From Platycnemis pennipes (lineage: Eukaryota > Arthropoda > Insecta > Odonata > Platycnemididae), in assembly GCA_933228895.1 (NCBI GenBank), contig OW121854.1, forward strand, positions 133,033,926 to 133,097,925: a DNA stretch of 64,000 bases. The letters run 5' to 3'. Of the stretch, positions 1 through 11,575 are shown piece by piece. Below the pieces are notes generated by a model. It saw only the letters and a program-made list of their open reading frames with translations, searched no databases and was not told the DNA's origin. The position numbers were made by a program, and so were the translations under genes. How positions within the stretch are numbered: the stretch's first letter is position 1; the number at the start of each line of letters is the position of its first letter.

Positions 1-1274
1 ATTAATCAGTGTTCTACAGTTGGCCAGTAATTCCGTGTTCGAATGTTCTCCATGAAACACTTATCGTGCGAGAATTAAAAAGAAAAATTTGGAGTAAGTT
101 AATGAATCAAATGTATTGGAACAAAATTAACGCCTCGAAATAGTACAAAAAACTTACCTCGATCGTTTGAAGTCGTTGCCAAATTTTTCAGCCGCCTTGA
201 AAAAGGAGCTGAAGCCTTAGAATCAAAGCCTTTTCCTGTTGAGATGCTCACTCGACAACGAAAGGGACGAAACTGAATTTCAAATGAAAAAAGAGCGGAA
301 AATCATAACCATCCCCGCTCAGTTGCAGACCGAGAAACCGTGCCACCCCTCGCAGAGTGGGAGAGTGGCGCTAAAAGCTCTCCTTCCGATCGCTTAGTGG
401 GTGGGCGAAGGACCATCCCCTTGCCCCTTGAGAGGATTATCTACCCTCCGTTATTTGGTAATTCCCACGCATACCCTCCTCTCACGTATGGCGCGTGCCA
501 TTGTGTCAGGCGACCGGAGGGAGGGCTCGAAAGGGAGTTGACATCACTGGAGCCGGCGCAATCACTGGTATGGTCAACAAACCGAGGACGGCGGGAGTTA
601 ACAGATTTTCGCACCACTTCAAAAACTACGCACTCAAGGGTTTATCTGGTTGCTTTAAAAACATAGCCCCGACAAAAATAGTCCTAAAAACGCTTCGGAC
701 ATATGTAGACGTAACGGCACTTGCATTTCGACGTTTTACTCTCGGTGTTTCCCAGGCCCTTTTTATTTCTTCTGGCAGTAAAACTCGATGCTTAGATGTT
801 CTGTCCCCAAATACTTAAAGAGAGACCGACGGCCAAAAGAAAGGCACCAATGAATGTTGCACTCCAGGCGTGGGCGCGCGAAATTTCGGGGTCCAATAGG
901 TTCCGTCATTGTTACAAAATACATTACATGCGAACTGCCTGCAAGGGTTATGAGAAATTAACCACTGTTTTATTGTAATTATTTATTAAATCTATAAGAA
1001 GCTTAACAGTTAAAGAACAAAATGCGTGATATTTCCAATAAAAACCGGATTTATTTGTTTTGCGTTCGCCTTCAGCAACGACTTGAACAGTCATTTATTC
1101 TTACTTAATGTATTTTAGAAAAAATTAAGTACTTTATTATCGACGTTGTGTAACTAAAAATGCTTCCTAACAAATTATTAACTATTCTTATACTTGAAAA
1201 ATCACTATGAATTGTTTTTAACAACTTTTTGAATCATGTCCACCAGCATTACGTTTATCGATTTTTCCAATTTA
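1..1274. other. No gene recognised
   Basis: Short open stretches near 340-978 show no recognisable domain, no splice context and no conserved motif. The GC content rises locally around 340-560. I see no terminal repeats or tRNA-like boxes here. Confidence 0.4.
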
Positions 1275-1476
1275 GTGACGTGAGGTCTCTCAGACCGCTA
1301 ATCGAATTCAGTTGCAAATTTACAGAAATACATAATAAAAACGTTAAATTTTAGGAGTGTTTTATCCTTATTGTACAAAAATGTGAAGCTAACGAGAATT
1401 ATAGACATTTTAAAATACTCATTTTGAAAATATCCATAATTTTAAAAACGCAGCGGTCTCTCAGACCGCACGTCAC
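1275..1476. mobile_element. Short inverted-repeat element (MITE-like)
   Basis: The ends are an inverted pair: GTGACGTGAGGTCTCTCAG at 1275 and, on the other strand, GTGACGTGCGGTCTGAGAG ending at 1476. Each arm also contains the near-palindrome GGTCTCTCAGACC. The right end abuts GGTTAA, and the TGACGTG ends resemble piggyBac-like termini, but no clean TTAA duplication is visible. About 150 bp of AT-rich non-coding DNA lies between the arms. The class is inferred. Confidence 0.45.
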
Positions 1477-1581
1477 CGGTTAAGGGTTAAAACAAAAAAT
1501 ATAAAAATACTGCCTTTTTTATTTTTTTAATTGATAGCAGAACATTTAAACTAGCCTCTGAGAAAATTTAAAGCAAATAAA

Positions 1582-1940
1582 GTTTTCACGGCTAGTTCAT
1601 GTGCTTTGAATTCGTTAAAAAAGTAAGCACCTTAGTGTTTCAACGTGGCCCTAACCTCATGGACGGTGGTGCTATGCGCACGACTTGGCTGCCTTATGAC
1701 ATTGATATGTCTAGCAGTCTGTGAACATCTTGTTCCTTTAGAGCGTTATAATTTCCACAGAGAAAGAGGACGCCTTGGTAGCTCAACTGGTAGAGTACCT
1801 GGCCGGAAATCAGGGGGTCTGGGTTCGAGTCCCAGTCAAGGCGAATGATTTTTTCTCTGTGGAACATTTGCTATAGTGCAATTTCAGCGGGTAACGCCGC
1901 TAAAGTTTTCACGGCTAGTTCGTGCGCTTTGAATTCGTAG
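1582..1940 (+). repeat. Composite tRNA-bearing repeat, copy 1
   Basis: About 360 bp bounded by direct repeats of roughly 37 bp (AAGTTTTCACGGCTAGTTC at 1582 and again near 1903). In between lie a spacer beginning AGTAAGCACCTTAGTG, the 112-bp tRNA cassette at 1753-1864 and a distal part containing TTTCAGCGGGTAACGCC. The same blocks recur at 21660-21852 with 23900-24145, at 24104-24410, around 33526-33720 and around 49430-49720. A tandem or long-repeat origin fits the order of blocks. There is no protein-coding content. Confidence 0.7.
1772..1843 (+). tRNA. tRNA-like sequence in IR-flanked cassette, copy 1
   Basis: The cloverleaf can be drawn: acceptor GCCTTGG with TCAAGGC, D arm GCTC/GAGT, anticodon arm CCTGG/TCAGG around loop CCGGAAA, and T arm CTGGG-TTCGAGT-CCCAG. 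The internal A box (TAGCTCAACTGG) and B box (GGTTCGAGTCC) are good, and a T6 run nine bases downstream would stop Pol III. The loop has C instead of the universal U33, so a decoding role is doubtful; the nominal anticodon would be GGA. The unit sits inside inverted repeats TTCCACAGAGAAA and TTTCTCTGTGGAA (cassette 1753-1864). It is probably a mobile tRNA-derived element. Confidence 0.7.
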
Positions 1941-2289
1941 TAATAAATTGTTAAATAATGACTAATTTTTATTGTTTAAATAAGTCCTATTTGTTTATTA
2001 TTACTTTAAATTACTGGAAAGTTATGTCAGAATGTGCGTAAATGCATTTTCTTCAAAATGAAACAAAAACCACTGCTTTATGGGCCATGGTTCTTTGGTT
2101 ATTAGCATTTATGTGATTTTTCATTTTTCACTTTGAAGCCTGACTCCACAATGTTCAAAGGATCATAGCTTTATATTGGTTCGATTCTGAGCTGAGATAA
2201 AGTGATCATAATTCATCATAAGGATACTGCTTTCACATATATAACTTTAAGAGAAATCGGTGATGGTCACCTGGCATGATTTTGCACTA

Positions 2290-3757
2290 TCTGCCTGATT
2301 TGAGATGAAAAGGCCCTGTACCTAATGCCCTGTAATGAAAGTGAGCTAAGGTCCTATCTAGGTAAGGTTGGAATGAAAAAGTCAGCCGACATTGATGGAA
2401 TTACTGGTAAAATTATTAAAAAATGTGGGGATGCTATAATTAACCCTTTGTTAATGCTTGTCAATCTGTCTTTAGCTGAAGGCACATATCCAGATGCTCT
2501 AAAAACATCAAAGGTTGTTCCAGTCTTTAAGAAAAAAGGTGAACGTGAAAATGTAAACAATTATAGGCCTATATCTATTATTTCCCAGTTTGGGAAAATA
2601 TTTGAGTATGTGTTCTATAATAGACTAACTGATTACTTGGACAGTGTCAATCTGTTATCTGCCTTCCAGTTTGGCTTTCACAAATGGAAGTCTACTGAAC
2701 AAGCCTTATTTAATGCTGTTGATTATGTTATGAATGAAATTGACAAAAAATGCAAGGTGATGGGCATATTTTTTGACCTGAGTAGAGCCTTTGATGTTGT
2801 AAATCATACTAAATTGCTTCTTAAATGCGAGAAGTTTGGTATTAGAGGCACAGCCCTACAGTGGCTTAAGACATATCTTGCTGCACGGCATCAGAGGGTA
2901 GCATATCGAAGAGATGGTAAGGTTTTTCTTTCCTCATCACTCGGCGTGAAAAAAGGTGTACCTCAAGGCTCCGTATTGGGCCCTTTATTATTCTTATTGT
3001 ATGTTAATGAGTTACCGGAAAAGTTAATGATTAATACAAATATTAAATGCATAATGTATGCTGACGATACCAGTATTTTAGTGTTTGGGAAAACTGCTCA
3101 ATTTAATTGAGTCAGGTGAATTATTAATACAGAAAATGGGTAGTTGGTGTGATAACAATGATTTATTATTGAATATGAATAAATCACAAATTACAGCTTT
3201 TCAATCCATACTTAATGCACATGATAGTAACCACTTACAGAGTAATTTTGGTGACCTCAATGTTACAAATAATGTTAAATTTCTTGGGGTGGATGTTGAT
3301 TCTGTGTTGAAGTGGGACGTACACACCACAAATTTATGTAAAAAACTGAATTCTGTATTCTACCTGTTATCTGTATTGAAACATACAGTTAGCTTAGATA
3401 TAATGAAAACCCTATAATATGGATTATTTTATCCCTGTATTTCCTATGGCATAGTTTTATGGGGATCTACATCCAATTTAAATAATGTGTTTATCATTCA
3501 AAAGAAATTTGTAAGAACTATTTGTAAGGTGCATTACAGGTCTCATTGTCGACCTCTGTTCAAGAATTTAAGGTTACTAGCAGTGCCATCAGTTTACATA
3601 TATCATGCAGTAATCTATGTGAAAAAAATATTACTGATTTAGTTAAGAATAATGAAATCCATACATATGATACAAGGTTAAAATATGATATGCATGTGAC
3701 ATCATCTAGATCCACAAAACATTTTAAAAGTCCTAGAACTACGTGTATAAAACTTTA
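2290..3757 (+). pseudogene. CR1/Jockey-type LINE reverse transcriptase relic, 5' part
   Basis: The frame from 2325 encodes a reverse transcriptase palm: NNYRPISIISQFGKIFE, then FFDLSRAFDVVNHT (motif A, catalytic Asp), GVPQGSVLGPLLFLLYVN (motif B), and MYADDTSILVF (motif C). A frameshift near 3085 moves the thumb region into another frame (3085-3417), after which stops accumulate. No endonuclease domain is seen, so the copy is 5' truncated. The C-terminal part is cut at 3758 by the TA-flanked element and resumes at 6438, which shows that the LINE is older. The CR1/Jockey assignment comes from the motif spelling. The copy is inactive. Confidence 0.85.
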
Positions 3758-3759
3758 TA

Positions 3760-6435
3760 CTGTGGAATCCCGGTATAACGAGTGCTCATAATCCCTCGGA
3801 AATCACTCGTTAAATCGAGCGCTCGTTATATCCGAAGGTGTTGAAAAAACCCACCTTATTCTCATAGTCGTTCGTGTTTACAGTTTTTATTTTGTTTCCG
3901 TGGTATTTGATGAAGGTAAACAGCAAAAACGTCATTTCAGGCACAATCTGGTAGAATATCAACATATTTCATGTAAGAAACAGGACATTTTCCATCATAT
4001 AAAACATTAATTCCCCTAGTTTCGGTGTTTTTCTTCCAGTTCTTCTATTTTTCCGTCGCCGAAGAAAGCTGTAAAGACAGCGTAACTAGTCGGAATTAAA
4101 ATATTAGGATACTGTGGAAGTTTTTGGATAATTTTGCGAATATGTCATGACGATAATATCAGCTTTGCCGAGTTTTCGAATGTTAACTGGTACGTCCATC
4201 AGTTGATTTTGAGTTTTTAAAATGGACGATATATCGTTGGTCGATAAATATCGTCTTATCGTGCTCCGATAAAGTATCGGGGCACGATAAGATATCGGGA
4301 AACGATAAATATCTCTGATCACAATAAATATCGAGATAAAATACCATGATATCGCGTCCCGATAAAATATCACGATATCGCGCCCCGATAAAACATCATG
4401 ATAAAAGAACGTGATATTGCGCTCCTTCAAATATCGCGTCATCGCACCTGATGAATTATCGTGATATTGCGCTGGCTAATCGTGTTGGAAAAAGACAGCC
4501 GTTGGGTTGGCCTTCGCTTAAGCTGGAGCAAGTACGTCACCTATCTGTCCACGCAAGTACGTCAACTATCAGACCACTGAATTTGAAAGAGAGAGCGTGA
4601 GAGAACTGCTGAGAATTTGAATTAGCAGATAGCAGAATAGTAAGTTTTCAAATGTACTTGCTCCAGTTTAAGCGAAGGCCAACTCAACGGCTGTCTTTTT
4701 CTGACACGATTAACCGGCGCCATATCATGACAATTCATCGGGTGCAATTACGCTACATTTGAACGAGCATCTTTTATCGTGATAATATATCGTGATATTT
4801 TATCGGGGTGCGATATCGTGATATTTTATCGGGACGCGATATCATGTTATTTTATCGTGATGTTTATTATGATATTTCTAGCGACATTAATCTTATCCCA
4901 ATATCTTATCGTGCCCCGATATCTTATCGCGCCCCGATATCTTATCGCGCCCCGATATCTTATCGCGCCCCAATATCTTATCGCTAGAGCACGGAAAAAA
5001 AGTATTTTGACTTTTTGTAAAAGTGGGACTTTTGTGGTTTTAAATACAAATCTTCACCAATCTCATCAAATAAAACAGTTTTTAATGACTTTCTTAGAGA
5101 CTTTTTGGGACTTTTTTGGCGTGGTGGGACTTTTCTGATTAAAAGAGACTTTTATGGGCCTTTTTATTTAAACCACATGCCTAAGTTAATATTTGGCTCT
5201 TGTGATCACATTTGTTCAACTGTGTGTTGGGCGCATCTGTGTTTTTCATGCGGTACTACATGAAGCAGAGATGTACTGTAAAATGTAAGCTCCTAACAAT
5301 TGTTAATGGGAAATTTTAATTATAGCTCCGGAAACTGCAATGAATTCTTTCTGTTGCTCCACCGTTCATGAAATAATCACACTCACTCAGTGCTTCAACC
5401 CGAAGGTTGGTTTGGATAGGTGAGGGTAGAGCTCACCCCGTACTTATTCATTTGCATGTCAAATTCACATATTGTTCCTTTCCCTGGGCCACCTCGAACT
5501 TCGAGTTTTTTTTGCTGAGGGTGTCCAAAGACTTCACAAAGGGATAGATTGATCTGAAATAATGCATTGATCTAATTATGAACCAGCTTATTTGAACCCA
5601 GGTGGTCTGCTGACAAGCCGACAGTGCTACACTGTATGCGAGCACTCCGCTTTTGTTTAGGAGATTAGTGGAAAAATGATACAATTATATGAAAGATCAT
5701 CTAGAATTTCCGACGAGGTGAACACGTCACATTGTGTGCAGATGATCATTAAATGAGCCTACATTGTAGCGAGGCAAGCATGACGTAGATGAACCTGGAC
5801 CCTCGGCTGCCATCAAGCGGAGAAGAAGATTTTCAAATTATCGCGAAAAACAAGAGAAAAACATCCTTCTGCTTCCCCGAAAATAGGGGTCCTGACCTTT
5901 ACAATGGACAACAAATAAGTACTTTTTCCTCATTTTCGGTTTTTCTTGAGCAGAAAACTAAGTGTTGAAGTATTAAATCATATTTCAACTGCCTTATAAG
6001 CAATTTTTTTATTGTTATTTTCAAAATTTTGGGGGGTTGCGAGGGGAATTTTTGGTGGGAAGTTAGACCCCAGAAGCTTCCATTTGCGAAAGCCAAACTG
6101 GAAGGCAGATAACAGATTGACACTGTCCAAGTAATCAGTTAGTCTATTATGACAGCCAAATTCAAGTACCTATGTAGATATGGCACACATCATGTATTTT
6201 TAGTTTAATTCGCAGATAATACAGAACACAATAGTTTATATTTGCTAGGCGGTGTATCGCCCTCGAGAGATATCTGTAGTAATATCGAGCATATACCGTG
6301 GAAGGAACTTTTTGGCCTCGTTATATCCGCTTTATTTTACATGTAAAACATAGGCCTTTTGGCGGTACAAAGACAATCACTCGCTATAATGCGATTCTCG
6401 CAATAAGCCGTACTCACTATACTGGGCTTCTACTG
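3760..6435. mobile_element. TA-flanked Tc1/mariner- or pogo-type element
   Basis: The left end CTGTGGAATCCCGGTATAAC and the reverse complement of the right end, CAGTAGAAGCCCAGTATAGT, match imperfectly over about 26 bp (about 19 identical). TA lies directly outside both ends (3758-3759 and 6436-6437). Removing the element with one TA reconnects the interrupted LINE frame as ...KLY-NKLP..., independent evidence for the boundaries. CGTTATATCCG occurs near both ends. I recognise no transposase, so this is probably a non-autonomous copy. It carries the foldback at 4225-4986. Confidence 0.75.
4225..4986. repeat. Foldback (long inverted repeat) with short tandem units in its arms
   Basis: The arms are about 4225-4535 and 4654-4986, with a roughly 118-bp loop. 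The inner 40 bp of the arms are nearly identical when one is reverse-complemented (about two mismatches; both include CAGCCGTTG and CTTCGCTTAA). The outer parts consist of short units such as CGATATCTTATCGCGCCCC, about 21 bp long, repeated at 4900-4985, with the complementary form at 4255-4400. This resembles the organisation of foldback elements. There is no coding content and no clear target duplication. Confidence 0.75.
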
Positions 6436-6437
6436 TA

Positions 6438-6570
6438 ATAAGTTACCTACTTGTATAAAACTTGAGAATAACATGAGAGTGTTTCAAAGAGAGGTATTTG
6501 ATTTTTTGTTGGAGAGATGTTTCTACAGTATCAATGAATATCTTATGTATAGAGATCCATGAAATTCGAG
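6438..6570 (+). pseudogene. CR1/Jockey-type LINE, 3' remainder of the split copy
   Basis: This continues the frame cut at 3757 and reads as a typical C-terminal tail of this LINE group, including REVFDFLLERCFYSINEY. Related tails (KEFLIKK.YY) end the copies near 28580, 37640 and 57560. The 3' boundary is not clear. Confidence 0.75.
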
Positions 6571-6844
6571 AGACGCGATATGGAGAAATAACACGAAATA
6601 CCGCGAAATCAGAATATTGAATGAAATTTTGCCTTTTTCGTGAATTTTACGTGAATTAGTGAAAAAATCACATGTAAAGAGTCATAATCGATTAAAGCCT
6701 AAGCCTTCATTGTTTAACGCTGCTGACGTTCATTCACTCTATCTCATTACGATTCAAAGGTAAATTGGCTTGCTTTGTCTCGCGCATATCGCAATCGCAA
6801 TACCCTTTGACCACTGGAAAATCGCTGTTGCCATAGCGGTGCGG

Positions 6845-7094
6845 CTAGTGAATTTGCAATCGCGGAGTTTCTTTCATCGTTGGAAACAGCCAAAAGTCAC
6901 TGGGAGCCAAGTTAGAAGAGTAATGAGTATGAGAGATCACTATAAAGTTGTTGTCACGAAAAAACTGCAGCGTCTCGTTCACCTGATGTGCTGGTGCGTT
7001 GTCTTTGTGAAGGAGCCGAACCTTGTCTTGGTGAAGGAGCACACGTCCAGCCTTTACTGGTCATTTTTCAAGCAAAGCTGAAAGGAGCTTGTTC
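6845..7094 (-). pseudogene. mariner-type transposase relic
   Basis: The minus-strand frame 7042-6845 contains HKDNAPAHQ, NNFIVISHTHYSSNLAPSDF and WLFPTMK, the pattern of mariner transposases around the second catalytic Asp (DNAPAH) and the following PPYSPDLAPSDF block. The frame stops soon after, so the copy is dead. A short minus-strand piece on the far side of the hAT-like insertion (about 18905-18835) reads GPVHTILHEDVL, similar to the mariner N-terminal helix-turn-helix region. It may be the upstream part of the same relic, with sequence lost between. That link is an inference. Confidence 0.7.
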
Positions 7095-7530
7095 TTCAAA
7101 ACTAGCGATGGACGGATCCAGGTTTTTTGTCGGATCCGGAACTGGATCCTTGCCTGAGTTTCGGATCTTTATCTCAGTTTCGGAACCTTACTTTCAGATA
7201 CTCAATTCTGAATTTCATTCCTTTTCTAATCCAAGATTTTTAATATAGGTATTTATAAAAACAGCAACAATAGAATTACCAAAAACAGGTAAATTTATTG
7301 TAGAAATGTCAATCTCCTATCATCTATGAGGATTATATTTACCTGGATCAAGATTTATGGATGCAATAACTACCTCTATCTTGTTACTTCTAATGTAAAG
7401 TTCACTTTCCTTATCACATACTCATCAATAAGCAATACATTCTTGAAACCCGTACAACTATTCTTTAGAGTACAGTTAAAAGAAATCTTTTAAGTTCATT
7501 TTCATTAATGAAGGAATAATTTTCCAATTA

Positions 7531-9400
7531 CAGTAGAACCTCTTTTTTACGAACCTCTAATTTACGAAATAACACCAATTTACGAACCATTCCGCCGGTC
7601 CCGATCTTTGTATATAGAAAAACCATGTAAAATGACCTCTATTTTACAAAACCTCGATTTTATTGATTTACGAAGTGAAAGGCCGGTCCCTAGGAGAGAT
7701 TTACCTCTGTTTTACGAAGTTTTTGAAATGATTTTGTAGCACTGAAATCAGTACAATGGAATAACGATCGCTGTATACCGTGCCAGGAGCAGCTGAAGCC
7801 AGATAGGTCATGTTGAGAGGTCCAAGTATTTCGAATGGGAAAATGTGGAAAAATCAAATGTGAGCATAGTGCTTTTTGAAGTGCTTAAACTGTAGCAAAA
7901 ATCCCAGAGACTGATCATCCAAATCGCAATTCAATACTAATTATATGATCCAAGGAAAAAATGTTCAAAGACGCATGGCACGACGCCTACTTCTCGAAAA
8001 CAATGCCCTAGTTCATAAAATAATCGGATTAGTTCTAGGTAATTTCTATTCCTTTTCTATCATTTTGTGTATTGCGAATACCTAACTCGTCGTCACAAAA
8101 GATCCATATTTTCTCTGGAATTATTTAAAATTAGCTTTAAGGTAGCCACCGCAACCCCAATTCAGAACTTACTTCAGCCTTTCACTTGAAAATGGTATTC
8201 CCGTTGGAAGTTCTTTGCTGCAGCTGTCGTGGAGCTTAGTTTCATTAAAAAATACTAATTTTGCGATAATGAATTACTTCTATTCAAATATTGATGCAAT
8301 TTGATTATTTAATTTTTCATTAGAAGTGTTTTACGTCGTTGGTAAGAATTTGCGATCGCGACTTATAGCTTTCTGTAGCCGTGAGTAAATAGTTCTCGTA
8401 AATCACCGCTAGATGTCAGCACTATAGTACGCATCTTAAAAAAGAGGGAATTTCAAATTACCTGAGTGAATTTCTAAGATTGACTTTCATCAGCGGCGAA
8501 ATATTATTAAATGTATTTGAAATGATACGCTTTCTTCAAAAAAGGGATTTTATGGTCTTTTCATTGAAATATACTGGGTCAGTTGGAACTTAGTTTTGAA
8601 ATTTCCTAGTTAAAATGCATCCCTGGCTTTCCCATGTTAAAATGGCTTTTTAAACACAAATCGACTAGCACTTAATGTACCCCTTTCGTTAATTAATGCA
8701 TAACTGCATACGCTTAAAATACTCTGCGGGATGAGTTGATCGTCTTAAGAATTATTTCCCTTATTTTGAGATCTACCAATTGAACTTAATTCCATTGCAG
8801 CAGCCAAGTTCATACCATTATAAATTTGTAGAAAAATATTCACCTGTTTTTTTAATTCATGGCTGTTTCATTCTCTTTTACTAAAGTGAGTCTCCTAGCC
8901 TTAGGAATAATGCCTATACTATACAGGGAATCAATACAATTGAGGTGTAAGTTTTAAATCCTTTCAATTTGATGTAGATACACTGCACACAGAGAATTTC
9001 ATGTAATATCTGTTGTTTTTTCTCAGAATGAGCAGATGACTATTATTTGTTATAGTAATTAGTTTGATTTCAAACGTAACATAACTATTTGACAAGTTAA
9101 GTGCAGCATAGTGTTTAATTGCATTGAAAGTATACTTGCATTCTTGTCAGCAGAGTTTTAGTAGGCGTATATTTGTCGCAGATCAAGCCTCTTATGTCCA
9201 TGCTGTGCAAAGTGTTGCCAGAGCATGGGAGTGTCACCGCAAAAACTATTTCCTACTGTTGGAGATCAGCTGGTTTTGGTGACACATCATTTCCGGAGAC
9301 AGAGTAGTTAGTGGAAGATAACCTCCAATTTACAAACCCTCTGATTTACAAAGCTCAAATTTTTGGGTCCCTTCAACTTCGTAAAATAGAGGTTCTACTG
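7531..9400. mobile_element. pogo-type TA-flanked element nested in hAT-like copy A
   Basis: The terminal inverted repeats are CAGTAGAACCTCTTTTTTAC at the left and, reverse-complemented, CAGTAGAACCTCTATTTTAC at the right. TA flanks both sides (7529-7530 and 9401-9402). The CAG start and TA duplication fit pogo/Tigger elements. No transposase frame is visible in the 1.87 kb. The related copy B keeps a similar right end (GGAGGTTTTACTG before TA, near 33756), so the insertion may predate the split of the two hAT-like copies. Confidence 0.8.
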
Positions 9401-9559
9401 TATTAATCAAATCCTTGTACGCTTTCAAATTCTTTTTTAGAAACACAAAAAAATTTGTAATGCGGCCAAGAGATCCCATTTATGGAATATCTAGGGATTC
9501 CATTTTTAAGACGAAAAAATTATTATAGAATATCACTAAACTAACAATTTTGCATTGTC

Positions 9560-10383
9560 TTATTAATAATAACCTTTAAAATGAAAGTTGAGCATTATGT
9601 ACTCCTAAGGGGAGGTTGTGTAACTCTGATCTTGAAATGAGATTTACCTTTTTTCATGCTCTTATAGAAAAATTAAAAAAAAATGTTTCGAATTTTTTCT
9701 CCATTGGCCTGTGTTTGCAAGAAAAGAGTAGAATGACATGTGGGGAGCCTGCATTCTCCAAACTCGGGTAAGCCGACAAAAACATAGTGGAGTAGTGGAC
9801 TGCAGGTAATGAAGTTCGATTCTTATGCTGTTTAAAATTTTTCTTTCAACCATTGAATAAAAAACTTTATCATCCTTCATTTCCAACCTTTGTGTGGATA
9901 CTGACTTTTTTGTCCTATCGCTTCAACTAGATTTACAAATGCGTCACTCAAAAATACATTGTAAAGTTAACGTAATGATTCCACGATTTAATTCTGTAAT
10001 ATAAATTTTTTCCAATCATTTCCTTTCGCCAAATTTAATTATTTTTTTGACTTATAATTTGGCATGAAATTTCTGATAATCTACTTTTTTCAACTGCCTA
10101 CTAGCATTACCCTAGGAATACAGCACGGCTGTATTCTTAGGTAGTGTTTACGATCGAACTACGCGACCGACAGTACACTAGCCCTCATTTTTAACAACTA
10201 CTCTCTCATTGGTTCATGGGAATCTGGCGAATGTAGGTGACCCGCATGACATTCGGCTTAATTTTTTTCTCACACATCCGGGCCTGTGGAGAAAAAGGTC
10301 AAGACGAGTATTTTTTATTTTGTTTTCCTCGTTTGTGGCATGGAAAGAAATCTTCTTCTCATTTCATGACCCGAGTTACTTAA
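9560..10383. repeat. Internal module of the hAT-like family (reference copy)
   Basis: This block carries the landmarks GTAGTGGACTGCAGGTAATG and GGCGAATGTAGGTGACCCGC. It recurs at about 34200-34830, at about 35690-36500 and, on the opposite strand, at 41980-42890. It includes the small palindrome around CTAGGAATACAGC...GCTGTATTC (10110-10140), which is greatly extended in the copy at 36177-36318. No coding function is evident. Confidence 0.7.
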
Positions 10384-11575
10384 GGGGGCTGTATATTCCG
10401 GGCGAAAAGCGTCTTTTAGTTCTCGAATCCGCCACGACCTTGGAGATCCCCTCGGTTCTCCGCCAGCCTTTGGCGAGCCTATCCACCTTCCCCTCCATTC
10501 CCCACCCCACAGAATAACGTGCTCTGCTGATAAGGTGACGAGAGTAGGGGAAAGTCAGTGGCGGTCTGGCTAGTTCGGTGATAGACGAGGGCCTCCGGCG
10601 CGAGGCGGCTTAGAGGGGCCCCTGACTGGGGGTGACAACAATATTAGCAAAGACAGTGGTTAGTCTACCATCGCGCCTCACGACAACTGACTCACTCGAC
10701 AGCTAATTGCCCTCCAACCAGGCTATACCCAACATGTCGTTCATTTTTTTATTCGCCGTAACTTTCACAAAACGTGAAATACAGAAATCTAATTTAATGT
10801 AAATTCCTTTTTACATCTTAGGAACTGACTATTGCTTGCGATGCAGTAATTAAAATGCTTGGTGCTTCATGAAAAAATATTGAAAATGGTCTGCGGTCCG
10901 CTGGACCCCAATGTGTATTTCATGGTAAATTTTGAGACATATCGAATAAATCATATAGCATTGTGTATCTCCTTTTTTACTGTTAATGTATTTGTAGATA
11001 TAGTATTTAATCATTTTAATTATTTAAAAACAATATTTATAATTTTTTAAACTATTATAGGATATTTGGTACCATCGAAGATATTTCGGGAATTATCCAA
11101 TTTTCCTGCATTCTCATTTGAAATTTAGAAGTGAAATGTGAATAGAAAAACTTCACGTGCATGAAGCGTAGTTTAGCAGCATTATTTCTTGGTTTTTCGA
11201 TCCTAAATAATGCCTTATAATAATTTGGCGTTCGTCATCATTTGGATATTTTATGTATTGGAAACTGTAAAGGGGATTATATACACAGCTATAGACTGCA
11301 ACCTTTTCGGGACTTGCACTTGTCACAGAATGGCAATGAGCTGGCGCCTCGGAGAGCACAAGGGAATTCACAACAAGGGCCCGGGAATTTGCTGGGAAGG
11401 GAATGTCCTCAAAATTCATGAAGGGAGTAGGCATTTCTTACAAGTAGTGGCTGGTGACCCGAAGCCCATATACGTCAAAATCTGTGGAAAAAGAGAGGAT
11501 AAGTCAATTGCTGGTCATTTCAGCTCGAGACCAATTGTAGCCTGCACATTTCTATAGCGAGTCGGGGCTGCGTTA

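Noticed and set aside
340..978. Overlapping open frames of 60-108 codons
   Set aside because: No recognisable domain, no splice context and repetitive-looking GC-rich DNA; probably chance.
1772..1843. Functional tRNA-Ser(GGA) gene
   Set aside because: No long variable arm, C at position 33, and the unit recurs inside inverted repeats; a tRNA-derived element is more likely.
5448..5684. Possible tRNA-like or SINE stretch near 5590-5650 on the minus strand
   Set aside because: A B-box-like GGGTTCAAATA is present but no convincing A box spacing, cloverleaf or second copy.
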